Shown: piece by piece, positions 11,109 to 22,512 of the stretch
How positions within the stretch are numbered: the stretch's first letter is position 1
Layout: each line of letters opens with the position of its first letter
From: Plicaturopsis crispa FD-325 SS-3
Taxonomy: Eukaryota > Basidiomycota > Agaricomycetes > Amylocorticiales > Amylocorticiaceae
DNA length: 42,463 nucleotides
Direction: 5' to 3'
Assembly: GCA_000827205.1 (NCBI GenBank)
Contig: KN832559.1
Coordinates: 1,591,308-1,633,770, forward strand
The notes under the pieces: model-generated
Databases searched by the model: none
Seen by the model: the letters and a program-made list of their open reading frames with translations, nothing else
What the model was told of the DNA's origin: nothing
Made by a program: the position numbers and the translations under genes

Positions 11109-13621
11109 TTATCCACGAACGATAATCTTGTGATCCCCGCCGGGCACCGTAAGCGTACCATCATGCCCACGCTCGACGACTTTCCCATCGACCGTGACCT
11201 TTTTTCCGGCGAACGGAAGGCGGACGGTGCCAGCAGTTCCGGTAGGAGTCTCCACGTGCAGTGCGAAGTGCGAACCGGAGGCCTTCCATCGCACGCCAAA
11301 CCATCCCAGGGGTGTTTCGAAGCCACCCTGGGCAGCAGAAAGCCCGCTGAGATGGGGTGCAACCGACCAATTCCGGCCCTGAGGTTCTGTGAGTGTCAGC
11401 CCAGCGACGTAAAACGTGAGTGCACTAGTGGGCCCAGTGCTCCAGCCATGGGCATGGGAAGTATAAGAGGGGTCGTAATCATATCCTCTCTATTCACGCG
11501 GAGAAAGTTAGATAGTGTATCGGTGGTTGTATCCTTGAATCCACTCACGTAGCCTCGGTAGCTTGGTGCGGGCATTCAGCGATCTTGGACGCAGGCAGTG
11601 AAGTGAATGGATCGACTCACTAGAGGGAACCGTTCGCTGTCAGGCCTTCCAGAATCGTGGACTGAACTGAGATATTCGTGTAGAGGATGTAGCCCCAATG
11701 TTTCCGGATGAGATCCATAGCACGAGCATCGTTCCCAGACGCAAAATGAGCTTGCAGCTGAATTTTTTATTCGAATCAGATATAACGATGAGCGGGATAT
11801 AATGCCCGTACCTCGAATCCGCTTATGAACGGCGATATTGTGTCAGGAAGCTCTGGGGCAACAGGCCCAAACTCATTCCAGTTCTTTTCTAAGCCCTCGC
11901 TGACAGAGTTTGCTTGCTCGGGCGTCGTGAGATTGAATAGCACCGCAAGTGAATTGGCGTCTTGCGGAGAGAGTGTCGTCGTCTCGTTGTCGCGGAAAAG
12001 CCCCGTACTTGGAACCCAAAAGGTTTCGTTGAACTTGGCCTTGATAGCCGACGCATTAGTAGCCCAGCCCGCCGCTAGCTCCGTCTCGTTGAGCCAATTT
12101 GCAAGATCGACGCTGTTGGTAAGGACCTACATATTCAAACCGATTAGACATCGAATAGACCAATAAGCACGTGTCAGAATACCTTGTAGTAAAGAGCATT
12201 TCCTTCCGCGTTGTGTCCTCCGCCGCCGAGACGAGCCCAATCTCTGAGCCCCGTTACATTGAACAGGCCAGAATCATCGACATGCGTGTCAAGAAAGGCG
12301 ACAGCCCTAGTGTAATTCGTCCATACATCCCTCAACCAGTCGATGTCACCGGAGTACAGATAGTAGTTGTGCTAAAACAGCCATGGCCATGTGTCAGCGC
12401 TGCCCGGCCTGATCTCACGACACAAATCATAGAACTTACAGTCCCGATGAGAGTCCAGCAATGATATGTATCACTCCCAGTCTGGCTCAAAGGAGGACCG
12501 GACTCGTACAGCGAACCGTCCGGGAAAATGGATGAGAACATGGTAGCGAGCGCGTTTCTTGTGGGTATAAGATCGTTGGTCGAGACAAACTGAGTAGGCA
12601 CGGCAATGCCCATATCGCCTGCACTCGTTGGGCGTCAGTATGGCGGCATACAACTTGAAGGGGCGATCACATCACAGTTACCTGGCCAAACAGCACTGCG
12701 GGAAAAACATATGAGCATTTAGGTCGACACAAGATAAATGCATTGTTACCGGTCATGTTTTGCGCCGTCCACAATAATAGGTCCTGCAATACCGAGTGTC
12801 GCGTTGTTTGCCCAACCCGAAGGAACATAGGGGATCTGCCGTCCCGTGTCCAGAGGAACAGTATTCGTCTGAACGGTGTATGCTCCCGCGTACCACACTG
12901 GAGAAAATTACATGAGGTCTAGAGATAATACAATCAGAAGAACTGAAACCCACGTTTCGTCAAGAAGTTTTTGTCGTGAAAATGGGGATCATCCGCATAG
13001 AAGTAACCCGTATAGTTCCGCAAGTCTTCCACATGCGGCATGAAGGATATAGCGCACGTCAAGTTGGATATCGTGACAGGATCGTCAGAATTCGAGACGA
13101 CGGTCAGATACCGGAATCCGCCACGCATCGCAACTGCTGGCTGGGTCCAATAACCAGTTGGCAAAGGCGCCGGGATATTGAGAACACCATCGAACGTCGC
13201 GGCTGGTAAGTGGTGAGACGAATCGTCTGACGCGTAGGGTCGAATAAACAAGGGTGATTCAGTAAATGAGAGCGAGACCGTGGATGCCGAGGTAACATTC
13301 TCAAAATTCCACGATATCAATCCGCCAACCTGACAAGGAAAAAAGGTTAGTCGCGACTAGCTACCACGTTGAAAACTTGCCGTCTACCTCTTTCCCAAAG
13401 TCAAGTGTCACCCAAGAATTGTTGCCGGACAGTGTCGTTTTGCCACGATCTGACAAGAGGCTTTCCGCGTCAGATACATCCCCCTCAACATGATAGATCT
13501 TGTGAGGGTGGAGCGTCTTGGAATGCGGCGAGTAATTGAACGTGTCCCATGGACCGTGCGGGGCAGAACCAAAGGCGACGGAAGTGAGCGCTGAGATCAA
13601 GAGCGGAACCAGGAGCTTCAT
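11109..13621 (-). CDS. Secreted six-hairpin glycosidase, GH78 alpha-L-rhamnosidase-like
   Basis: Likely removes rhamnose (or a related sugar) from plant polysaccharides or glycosides outside the cell. The first exon begins MKLLVPLLISALTSVAFGSA, a clear signal peptide. After introns the mature protein carries an N-terminal beta-sandwich region (VTLDFGKEV, WNFENVTSASTVSLSF), WYAGAYTVQTNTVPLDTG, the core AVWPGDMGIAVPTQ, FPDGSLYESGPPLSQTG, YHCWTLIGTHNYYLYSGDID and LRDWARLGGGGHNAEG of the (alpha/alpha)6 barrel, and EGLEKNWNEFGPVAPELPDT. A C-terminal beta domain ends VPGGDHKIIVRG at 11109. Several N-x-S/T sites fit a secreted glycoprotein. About nine short introns were read through by eye. GH78-like is the best fit; fungal proteins of this kind are often annotated only as six-hairpin glycosidase, so the substrate is uncertain. 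Confidence 0.78.
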
Positions 13622-14409
13622 CGTATGACATTTGGCATGATTTTCAGCAGCTGGCAGCTATTTAACCCACCAGGCGGGCAGCGCGAATGGTCACGGTACC
13701 GTGCAAGAGGGACTGCATGCCGGGCCGGGGTGAAAACGCGTCTTAACATCATCAGCAATATAATTTTGTACTGACCCGCAACGCCAAGGCAAACATTTAC
13801 ATAGGAGTCAGCTGGATGAGTGGAAGACTTAGACTGTGGAAGACAGCTGACAATATTGTTGATGGCGCAGCCTCGTGAATGAGGGTGCGCAGGCGTGACG
13901 ACAATATTCGCCAGAGACCTGTTTCAAGTTCTAGCATGTACAGTCACTAGTCAGTAGAGAAATGCCAAGGATTATCGTGAAACGAACCTATCACATCACG
14001 TACTACCCACAACGCACTGTCTGAGTGTCTGTGCCCCTTCAAGTTTGTCTCATCCTCGTTGTCGGAAAAGTGCGCCAAAGTCGTAAGGATTGCATTGGAC
14101 GCAAACAGGCTGCTCAACACCATGGACGTCGAGGACGTCGTTGTCCAAGAGGGGACCGAGACGGCGCGATGACCGGTCGTACATTCGGAAATCGGAACCT
14201 CGCGCGCCACTACGTTGCGGCACACGACGCCAAGAGGCCATCTCAAAATCACGACTGGACAAGAAATCATAGGAACTGTAGTCACAGGTAGAAGGGCGTA
14301 GTACCCAGTCTAGTTAGTACAAGTAAGTATTTAGAATAGTACAACAAACAGGAACGAGAAATTCTGGCCAATGTTTCATGCCTTCACGCCAACTGGAAGC
14401 ATCTGTGGT
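13622..14409. other. Spacer upstream of the glycosidase gene
   Basis: This holds the glycosidase promoter; a TTAAATAG box reads on the minus strand at 13658-13665, about 40 bases from the start codon. An open minus frame at 13947-14285 ending in SALWVVRDVIGSFHDNPWHF has no recognised motif. No convincing gene was found. Confidence 0.35.
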
Positions 14410-16293
14410 TCAAGACATCCACTGGCAGACTTCCATAGGCACACGAGAGAGACATCCCTTCAACCCGCGTATGTCCTCTTCATCGCCAAAGGACTCGTCG
14501 TTGCTGAAATCAGAAACAGTCGCCCTCTTGAATTCTACCTTGTCAATAAAGCGCTGCAAAGACATGATATCTTCCACATAAGCCTCTCCGATGTGTGTCC
14601 CATCCGATACGATCCGGAGGGAGCTCAAAGGACAGCCGTACGCCTTTCGCCGTCTGGCCATACCCGACAGTGAGACGGTATTCGGAAGATCATCGCCTCT
14701 GTCCGAGTATACGTGGAGTGTAGATAGCCTCGGACAAACGATGTCCGCTCTGTCAACGCCCATGTCGGACAAGGCAGATATCATAACGTCGGTCGACGTG
14801 TTCCAGAGAACTAGCATCGTCACGGAGGCCATGCCATCGAAAAGAAGCTTCCACTGAGATTGGGTCCAGTTCGGGGGAAGGGGACATCCAAGCCAGACGG
14901 TCTCGAAGCTATATGGAAAGGAAATGTCCAGCAGGGGTTGCAGCGCGAAGTGACTGTCGAAATTACTGTAGTTGGCATTGAACTGCATAGCAGTCTCCGT
15001 GGCCACGACGAACGGGGCCCCATATCCAGACCGGTGCCTGACGGGTAATTTGGCCCCGCGCGTCGCTCGAAATTCCGTGAAGTGCCGCATAGTGTCTGGT
15101 GAGTTGGCATGTGTAGGATATATGAAAGAGTTGTCGTATGCGACCCCGCCGCCGTGCGACTCGCCCCATGCCGTGATCTCTGCTTGCGGAGGGATAGACA
15201 GTCGGGCGGTCAAGTATCTCACATCGGCAAATGGGTATCCGGCGAATATAGCATGGCGAAGGTTTGGGAGCCAGATATTGCGCTCATCAGCAACAAGTTG
15301 AGATTCCCCTGAATGAGGGAACCGGTCTGCACCTCCGTGCAAGCACAACTCCTCGACCAGCGGGCTGTCGCCTAGGAAGGAAATCAACTCCGGGAAAGGC
15401 GGCTGGCTATGGCAGAAGTTTGCACATATTTCGACGTGCGTGAGGTTGACGAATCTGTTGCCTGACCAGCTTGTGTAAGGAAAGAGACTGAGCCGCCTCA
15501 GATGCGGGGTGGTCCCAGTGAATAGTGTCGGTAAGGACTGCACCCAACCACTCCCGCTATCTGCATTCTAGACGACTAGACTTTCCAAGTGAGGAGCGGG
15601 GAGAGAGAATGACCCCAAGGTCAACGACGAATGGGGGTTATGGACCGAGTCTATCCGAATCGACACGTCTCGAAAGCGGGCACTATGAGACGCCACAGTT
15701 GCCATGAACGCCGCATTTTGCATGTTGGCGATTCTGGGAACCCGCGTCTCGTCTCTCGACGGGGGGTAAGAGCTAACGAGTTCGACAGAGAGTAAGGCAT
15801 CCCGAGACCTCGTCAGCGAAGTAGCGACATCGCGCTCGTTGATGCTGAAAATGGAACTCCACAGCAGTGGATGGGCCAGCGCCGTCTCCCTCCAAAGATG
15901 GCAGACTTGCGAGACATGGTGCATCGCATATTCAGGACGGGACCTATCCAGAAGCACGGACACATCTGTGTCGACAGCGAATCCTTTGGCTTCCTGCCGC
16001 AAGATTTCGAAAATCATTGCTAGGGTCTCGGGCGGAATGCGGTGAGCAGGGACGAGGCTCTCGTTTCGGCGGCGACGCAGCGTGGCCAGCGTGCTGACGA
16101 TTTTATCATCGAGGGCTCGGAACTGGGGAGATCTTGTCAGCACCGCACATCATAACAAAGTAATTAGCAATCTTACATCGTTATCCGTGAAGCAGTCGAG
16201 AGAGATGCTGCTGTCGTTGGATAAGTGACATGCTAATGTGTCGACCAGCTGCGAAGGGCTCCATGCGGACTCTGAGAATGTGGCGTTAGACAT
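14410..16293 (-). pseudogene. F-box/LRR-type protein with one in-frame TAG
   Basis: F-box proteins choose substrates for SCF ubiquitin ligases; basidiomycetes have large, fast-changing sets of them. Exon 1 starts MSNATFSESAWSPSQLVDTL (start 16293) and ends at a GTAAG donor. Exon 2 opens FRALDDKIVSTLATLRRRRN and carries the F-box HRIPPETLAMIFEIL followed by VSQVCHLWRETALAHPLLWS. A long leucine-rich body follows, with HLRRLSLFPYTSWSGNRF and FVNLTHVEICANF, ending LSRVPMEVCQWMS at 14410. The two large open stretches (16143-15571 and 15567-14410) are in the same frame and are separated by a single TAG at 15568-15570 (SLVV-stop-NADSGSGWVQSL). No intron fits there. Everything on both sides looks intact, so it is a very young pseudogene, a polymorphic allele, or a sequence error. 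Confidence 0.7.
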
Positions 16294-16299
16294 CTTCAG

Positions 16300-16760
16300 G
16301 TCGCTACTTTGTGGCGTTCAACGGCGCGGATACTGGGTTTTATCCAGTGAGCGTGCCATCACGATCAGTAACGGAAATTGGAGTTTACTTACAGTCGATT
16401 TGTTCCTCGATCTCGATATCTGGCCTGCGTAGGTCCGGGTGGGTTGTGGAAGTCAAGAGATGTAGACAACCAGAAGCGAGTTTGTGTCCGGGCGTTGGTG
16501 GGCATAATGCATTAGTCTGTGCAACGTGCCCGCCGGGGATCAACACCTACTTACAAGCCAGGAAACTGGCGAGGTTGATAGAGTGGTTATATCCCATTTC
16601 TAGCCATCGATAAGCACTGTCAGAATTTGTATAGCCTGCATTGGGATCTGCAGAATTGCGAGAAATGGTGAAGGGGCCCCGCCGTCCGGGCACTCCGTTG
16701 TACATGGGACGCTCGGATCGGAATCCGACAAGCTCAAAGAGAAAGACACCCGTTCAGACT
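16300..16760 (-). other. Possible extra exons between macrodomain and F-box genes
   Basis: On the minus strand an open stretch reads LVGFRSERPMYNGVPGRRG then TISRNSADPNAGYTNSDSAY and RWLEMGYNHSINLASFL, ending at a perfect donor (GTAAGTAGG, about 16553). An acceptor TACGCAG near 16424 opens a 35-nt piece reading DIEIEEQID that ends at another GTAAGT. Codon use looks genuine. It may be a small separate gene (Met at 16705) or 5' exons of the F-box gene. I do not recognise the sequence. Confidence 0.3.
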
Positions 16761-16954
16761 GCGTACATCCTCTGCGTCACAAGGAGAGTTGCCGTTGCGG
16801 AGTCTGCCAAAGATATCCTCATGAGGACCATCTTCAACGGAGCTCCGCAGCGGTTCACGTCCCGGACACTCAGACGCAGAGTCGAATATACAGATAATGA
16901 TGGTAAAATACACACATGTCCTTATGATATTCCAGTGATGCCTGAGCTAGGGTA

Positions 16955-18194
16955 TCAAATCGCAGTGGACTCAGGCCCTTGCGTGTCATCAGTAGACTCG
17001 AGCGGAGGAAAATACTCGGGAATGAGGTCCCTGGACGTTCGTCAGTACATATATCATCTAGAAAGCGTGCGTCTTACTCGTATACGCCTTTATCTTTGTC
17101 ACTCCATACCACGAATATTACCCGGTCGAGCTTCGAAGACTTTTGTAAGGACAAGCTCGTCAAGATGATCACGAAAACCGACCGTGTTTCCCGATTCTGT
17201 GTCTAAGAATTGCCTGGCTGTGTCCAGCGCAATATGTGTAGCATCTTCAATCGGATAACCGTAAACGCCCGTCGAAATAGAAGGGAATGCCTACAAGATG
17301 ACCGTTCAAGCATCCGGCTTTATTGCATTACAATGAGCCCATAAGTACTCACGATGTGTTTCAATGCCTTTTCCACGGCTAAACGCAGGCTCGTTTTATA
17401 ACACGACGCAAGCTGTTCAGCGACGACTTCTACTTTGGAGGATGAGTAGATTGGTCCCACAGTGTGGATGATGTGTTTACTGGATGAATCAAGAAATTAG
17501 ATCGATATAGCAGGTATGCGAGACTAACGGACGAGGGCAAGTTGTATCCTCCTGTGATCTTCGCGTCTCCTGTCTCGCACCCACCCAAGGTTCTGCCTGA
17601 TTCCAAGATCTCAGCGTTGGCGCTGCATTTCGCCTTATACCTTAGTACTCACATTCTTCCAAGAGCCCTCTGCCCGCCGCCTGATGTATAGCCCCGTCGA
17701 CTGTCGTCAAGTTATTACAATGATCAGTAGGATAAGCCCGGAAAAATTGGTCACGACGTACCTCCACCTCCACCTGTGTCCCCATTCATACGCGCCGTGT
17801 TGTATGAATTAATCGGGAACAAGCCGAAACGCGTGAAAACTTTACAGACCTAGCAAGCTGCGATTTGCAGCATTCACGATGGAATCGACTTCGAGTCGTG
17901 TGATATCTCCTTGGCTGTTGCGCGAAGGGCAATTAACTGGGGTGATCGCGGAGATCCAGACAGACCCGAGACGTACAACAGCGAGACTTTGTCCAGGAAT
18001 GATGCAGTTGCTGGATAACGCGTATTCTTTGCTGCACGAAGCACAGAGGCTTTGTATAACTCGCGAATTGGCCGTAGATCTCCTAGCCGGATGGGCATCG
18101 TTTCCTCGCCTTCTGAGATACTGGAACCGGACGACTCGGAGGATGGCGTCGTTGATCGTGACATGCGGGCGAAAGAAAGTGCAGAGGAAGGCAA
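16955..18194 (-). CDS. Macrodomain protein (MacroD-type ADP-ribose hydrolase)
   Basis: Predicted to remove ADP-ribose from proteins or acetyl groups from O-acetyl-ADP-ribose. The N-terminus is MPSSALSFARMSRSTTPSSE with a Ser-rich, acidic stretch, then LGDLRPIRELYKASVLRA and YPATASFLDKVSLL. After an intron come QGDITRLEVDSIVNAANRSL (17.88-17.93 kb), GGGG, VDGAIHQAAGRGLLEEC, the AKITGGYNLPS loop, KHIIHTVGPIYSSSKVEVV (about 17.4-17.5 kb), AFPSISTGVYGYPIEDATHI (about 17.25 kb), ALDTARQFLDTESGN, and RVIFVVWSDKDKGVYE (about 17.1 kb). It ends EYFPPLESTDDTQGPESTAI. The NAAN and STGVYGYP signatures and the GGGGVDGAIH loop are the ADP-ribose-binding and catalytic elements of the MacroD group. Either Met at 18194 or that at 18164 could start it. 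It is divergent from MCD4 with only 279 bases between the starts. Confidence 0.85.
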
Positions 18195-18257
18195 CGCGTT
18201 CGTGCTTTGTACTGGTACTTAGGCAAACTTTTGTGACAGCTTCAATTCGCTGCAGAG

Positions 18258-18291
18258 GTCCAAGTCAGGTCCAAGTCCAATCCAAGTCAAC
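18258..18291 (+). repeat. Short tandem TCCAAGTC motif between divergent genes
   Basis: The octamer TCCAAGTC, or a close variant, occurs three times in about 34 bases with 2-3 base spacers, inside the 279-bp gap between the macrodomain gene and MCD4. It is placed where a shared promoter element would be expected, but its role is unknown. Confidence 0.45.
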
Positions 18292-18473
18292 TGGAAAGTG
18301 CGCTCACGAGCCGCACGGCTGTACGTAAGCACGGTAAGTGGACCTGCTCAGTCTGCACTGCGACCGCATTTGTTGACAACTCTTTCCTCTTTGTTTCTCT
18401 GTAGTCCATCGTAGCGGCGAAGCCCCGCTCTTTGATTCGACTGGCGGATTGAAGTCAATGCGCTGACAGAACC

Positions 18474-21400
18474 ATGCCAGGTCCCAACGATTCCCGGTAC
18501 CATGTTGCTCACTTACTAGTCGTCGGTCTCGTGTTTCACCTAGTATACATCGGCACAGTTTTCGACGTATGTTTTGTATGCAATTTTCCAAGCGTCAGTA
18601 CTGACACTATCCGTGGATGTAGTGTTATTTTACGAGCCCTGTGGTGAATGGCATGCAAAGCTATGGCCTCCAGAAACCCGAAGCTGAACGTCTCGTATTG
18701 ATCGTCGGTGCGTCTCGTGAATGAATGCGACGCGCCAGGTGGCTTGAGATGAGATACAGGTGACGGACTACGCGCCGACCTCCTTCTAGAGGTCGATGCA
18801 TTTAAGAAAGTGGACGAAAACGCGCCAGCAGTCGTTGCACCCCACCTGCGATCAATAGTGGAGACAAGAGGCGCGTTTGGGTGAGCCTCGCTGGACTTCC
18901 TTATCCGTTCTACGTGTCCTTAATCACCTGAATCACAGCATTTCACATACACGCGTACCTACAGAGAGTAGGCCAGGCCATGTGGCCCTCATTGTACGCT
19001 GAAACTTGTCGATCTGGCATGTTTTCTGACCAATATCATAGGGAGGAATGTACGAAGATGTTTCAGCAGTAACAAAAGTCGGCAACCGTTTTCTTCGTCT
19101 TCGCTATGTCTAACCTATTTCGCAGGGATGGAAAACCAACCCCGTAAGAGCAACTCGACTTGTCGAAGCATCTCTCTGATCGAGTCTACAAGGTCGACTT
19201 CGACTCCGTTTTTAACCGGTCCAGTCACACTTTCTCATTTGGGTCTCCAGACATACTCCCGATGTTTGCGCGCGGCGCAACCCCAGGAAAGGTAAAAACG
19301 TGGTCATACGACGAGGATGAAGAGGATTTTACCAAAGGCAGGTATGCCCCAAGTAATTTGAACAAGTAACCTTACGATTTTTCTTGTAGACGCTACAGCG
19401 TTAGACTTGTGGGTCCTGGATCACCTGCGTGAGCTGTTCCATAACGCCTCCACCGACGCGGCCCTAGACGCCCAACTCCGGAGTAGTAAGACGGTGTTCT
19501 TTTTACATCTGCTCGGTTTGGACACTACCGGCCATTCATACAAACCCCACTCTAAGGTGAGTCAATACTTACCTGATGCGGCGTTTGACTTAACCCGTCC
19601 TTAGGAGTATATGGAGAACATACGCATAGTCGATGGGATTGTACGCGAGACCGAGAAATTATTCTCCGATTTCTTCCAGGACGAAGAGACGAGCTACATC
19701 TTCAGCGCAGACCACGGCATGGCAAATCGCGGAAATCACGGTGATGGTGGTCAGTCTCTTATCGCTCATTCCTCTCACTCTCATTCAAGCTGACACATAA
19801 CTGCAGATCCCGATAATACTCGTACACCACTTGTAGCCTGGGGACGCGGGATTCGTGGGCCCTTGCCCAACTCTACGCCTTCGTCACACGATGCATATTC
19901 GCGGCCATGGAAGCTCGATCACCTGCTACGTCGAGATGTAGAGCAGGCAGATATCGCGTCCCTCATGGCAGCGCTTCTCGGCATTGAGTGGCCTGTCAAC
20001 TCTGTGGGAGTGCTGCCAGACGTCGATCCCACATTGCCAGGCTATCTGCTGCCCAGAGAAGGCGATGAAACTCTAGCTCGGGCAGCACTTGTCAACGCCC
20101 AGGTAGGCGTTATGAACTCTACCTATCACCGTACTCATCGAAACGCGGGGATATCTATAGGTAATATTTGAACATTATCGAACTAAACACGGTATGCCGT
20201 CTGCTTCACGACAGCATAAATCAAGGCTCATCCCACAGACAGAGATAAAGCGTGCACACACGCTTTTCTATACACCCTTTCAAGACCTGGAACGCGTGCC
20301 AAAGGGCTCGAATACCTCGCTTGCAGATGCATCGATCAAAGCAATTGAACAGCACATTGACGAAGGCCGGTGGTACGATGCCCGTGCAACGTCCGCAGAA
20401 CTTATCAAAACCTCGCTGCAAGGATTGCGTTATCTCCAGACGTGCGTCACATTACAGGCTATGTCCATCCCGCTTCTGCTGATCACACTGCTGCAGATAC
20501 GACCGTCTGCTCATTCGCATCATTGTAACAACTGCGTATACCGGATGGGCCGCATACGCCTCACTCTACATCTTCCGGCCGGTTGCATACGGAACGATAC
20601 TCATCGTGGATGCACTTGCTTTGGCGACGCTAGGGGCGTTCTGGACTATGTTCGCTATTCAGCGCGCTCCGTGGTCATTCTACGTGTATGTCGCGTTTCC
20701 GTGCTATTTCTGGCACCAGGTATTTGGTCGGGCCGCACCAGCTCTTCGAGCGTGGCTTAAAACGGGACGTCAATCCTACAACCTGTACCTGTATGCAATG
20801 AATGCAGGCCGAGGAGCACTTGTCGTTGGAGCACTGCAGAGTATGGTGGTGAGTCCGCGTACATGGCAACCAATTCAGTATTAGGGCTGAATGTTATCAA
20901 TAGGCTGCGTACACGGAACGCAAGATATGGAGCGTTGGACTGGTGCTCATAGGCATTGCATGGCCCTTAATCGCATGGCCGACCGCGACCATATCTAGGA
21001 AACGTTTCCTACTGTGCGGGTGGATGTTGTCGTGTCTCGTCACAGCAGTATTCCCCCTGCTTCCTGTCGACAAAGAAGAAAGCTTGCGCATGGTGTGCGT
21101 ATCCGAGTGTCCGTGTGAAAGAATACACGGATTGATTGTTGTTCCTACGGCAGATTGCTCGGGGGTACTCTGATGCTCTTGGCTGGACTGTGCGGTCTAT
21201 CGGTCGTACAGCGTCAAATGAAACATGCAAGATTATCTCTCAATAACAGTACCTACGCTTTCTTTGCGACCCAGGTACGAGCCCCGCCCGTGCACATGTA
21301 ATTGACCTTGAGCTAGCTAACGGTCGACCTCAGATACTGCTCATCGTTGCCTCACGCCTCATCACGAAGAGCTCTGTCCTGAGTCTCCGCGCAAAGCTAG

Positions 21401-22415
21401 GGCTGCCTCTCTGGAACCAGGCTGGTGGATGGGTCACCCTAACATCCGCCGCTATTCTTCCATTCGCATGGCCCGTTAAGCATACAAATGTCCTCTCCAA
21501 GATACTCGCGCTGTTTCTAGCATTCGTTCCTTGTTTCGTCATATTGTCTATCAGCGTGGAGGGACTATTTTATCTCGCATACTCGGTGACGCTACTGCTC
21601 TGGATTGAAGTCGAGGCTGTGACACGAGGGTGTGCCCATACGGTACAGTCGAAACCCAGTGCCGCAGGCTATCAATTTCGCGTCGACGACGTGCGAATTG
21701 CGCTGTTTTTCCTGTTCTTTGTCCAGGTCGCGTTCTTTGGGACCGGAAAGTGCGTGTGCCTATCACTTTCCTCAATGAGGACCCACTGACAATCGTCGCG
21801 TATTTTGCAGTGTCGCATCCATATCGTCCGTATCATTCCTTCCATACCCGTCACTCTGAGAAGTCCTAATTGTGATTTGTTCCATCTAGTTCCTTCTATC
21901 TGCAGCCCGTATACCGCCTGGTGCCTATATTCAGTCCCTTCCTTATGGCATCGTTGCTAGTACGCTCCCGATCCAACGCTCCCATTATGTTATGGTTCTA
22001 AAGAGAGCTCTCTCCTAGATGTTCAAGATCATTGTTCCATACGTGGTTCTGTCGGTCTGTTTCGCGGCGCTGAATGCCCGCTTGCGATTACCGCCCTTTT
22101 CGCTCTTTCTCGTTGCTCTGACGCTGACAGATGGTAAGTGCGCACGCTGGCGCTGTAGCCTACCTGCTGACTTTGGCCCTCAGGCATGACAATGACGTTC
22201 TTCTTCAATGTCACTGACACTGGTGAGTCCTCCTCTTGCGTAGTGTGAACGAAACTAACGATGGCCTTGTAGGATCGTGGCTGGAAATTGGGCAGTCGAT
22301 CAGTTTCTTCTGCATCACGTCTCTGCTGCTTGTCTGGTCCGCGGGCATCTGCGCTGCAGGGGAGTATTTGATGAAAGGCACTCTGCGTCCTCACACTGGA
22401 ATCAAACAGGAGTGA
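18474..22415 (+). CDS. MCD4: GPI ethanolamine phosphate transferase 1 (MCD4/PIG-N)
   Basis: Adds ethanolamine phosphate to the first mannose of the GPI anchor precursor in the ER membrane. The start [20 protein letters not shown] at 18474 leads into [11 protein letters not shown], the first membrane anchor, then [20 protein letters not shown]. The lumenal phosphodiesterase domain follows: [15 protein letters not shown] (metal site), [17 protein letters not shown] (catalytic Thr region), [49 protein letters not shown], and [16 protein letters not shown] (second metal site). From about 20.4 kb on there are many hydrophobic helices ([40 protein letters not shown]), ending [12 protein letters not shown] at 22415. 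More than 15 short introns were read by eye. The one at 19338-19389 needs a GC donor to keep the frame ([16 protein letters not shown]). The full-length architecture appears intact. Confidence 0.93.
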
Positions 22416-22512
22416 TACGTATACCATCTACATATAATAGAGCATATTTGACAGCGAGAACTAAGCACATAACGGATAAGAATATTGGAGCAACGACGGA
22501 AGATGTGGACCA

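Noticed and set aside
4191-15570. Recoding of TAG as a sense codon across the genome
   Set aside because: Only two genes show it, and at least two others (the Ras-like gene excepted) appear to end or splice at TAG normally; the amine oxidase ends at TAG.
16641-17168. A 175-codon plus-strand frame over the macrodomain gene
   Set aside because: The opposite strand gives RVIFVVWSDKDKGVYE and other macrodomain motifs.
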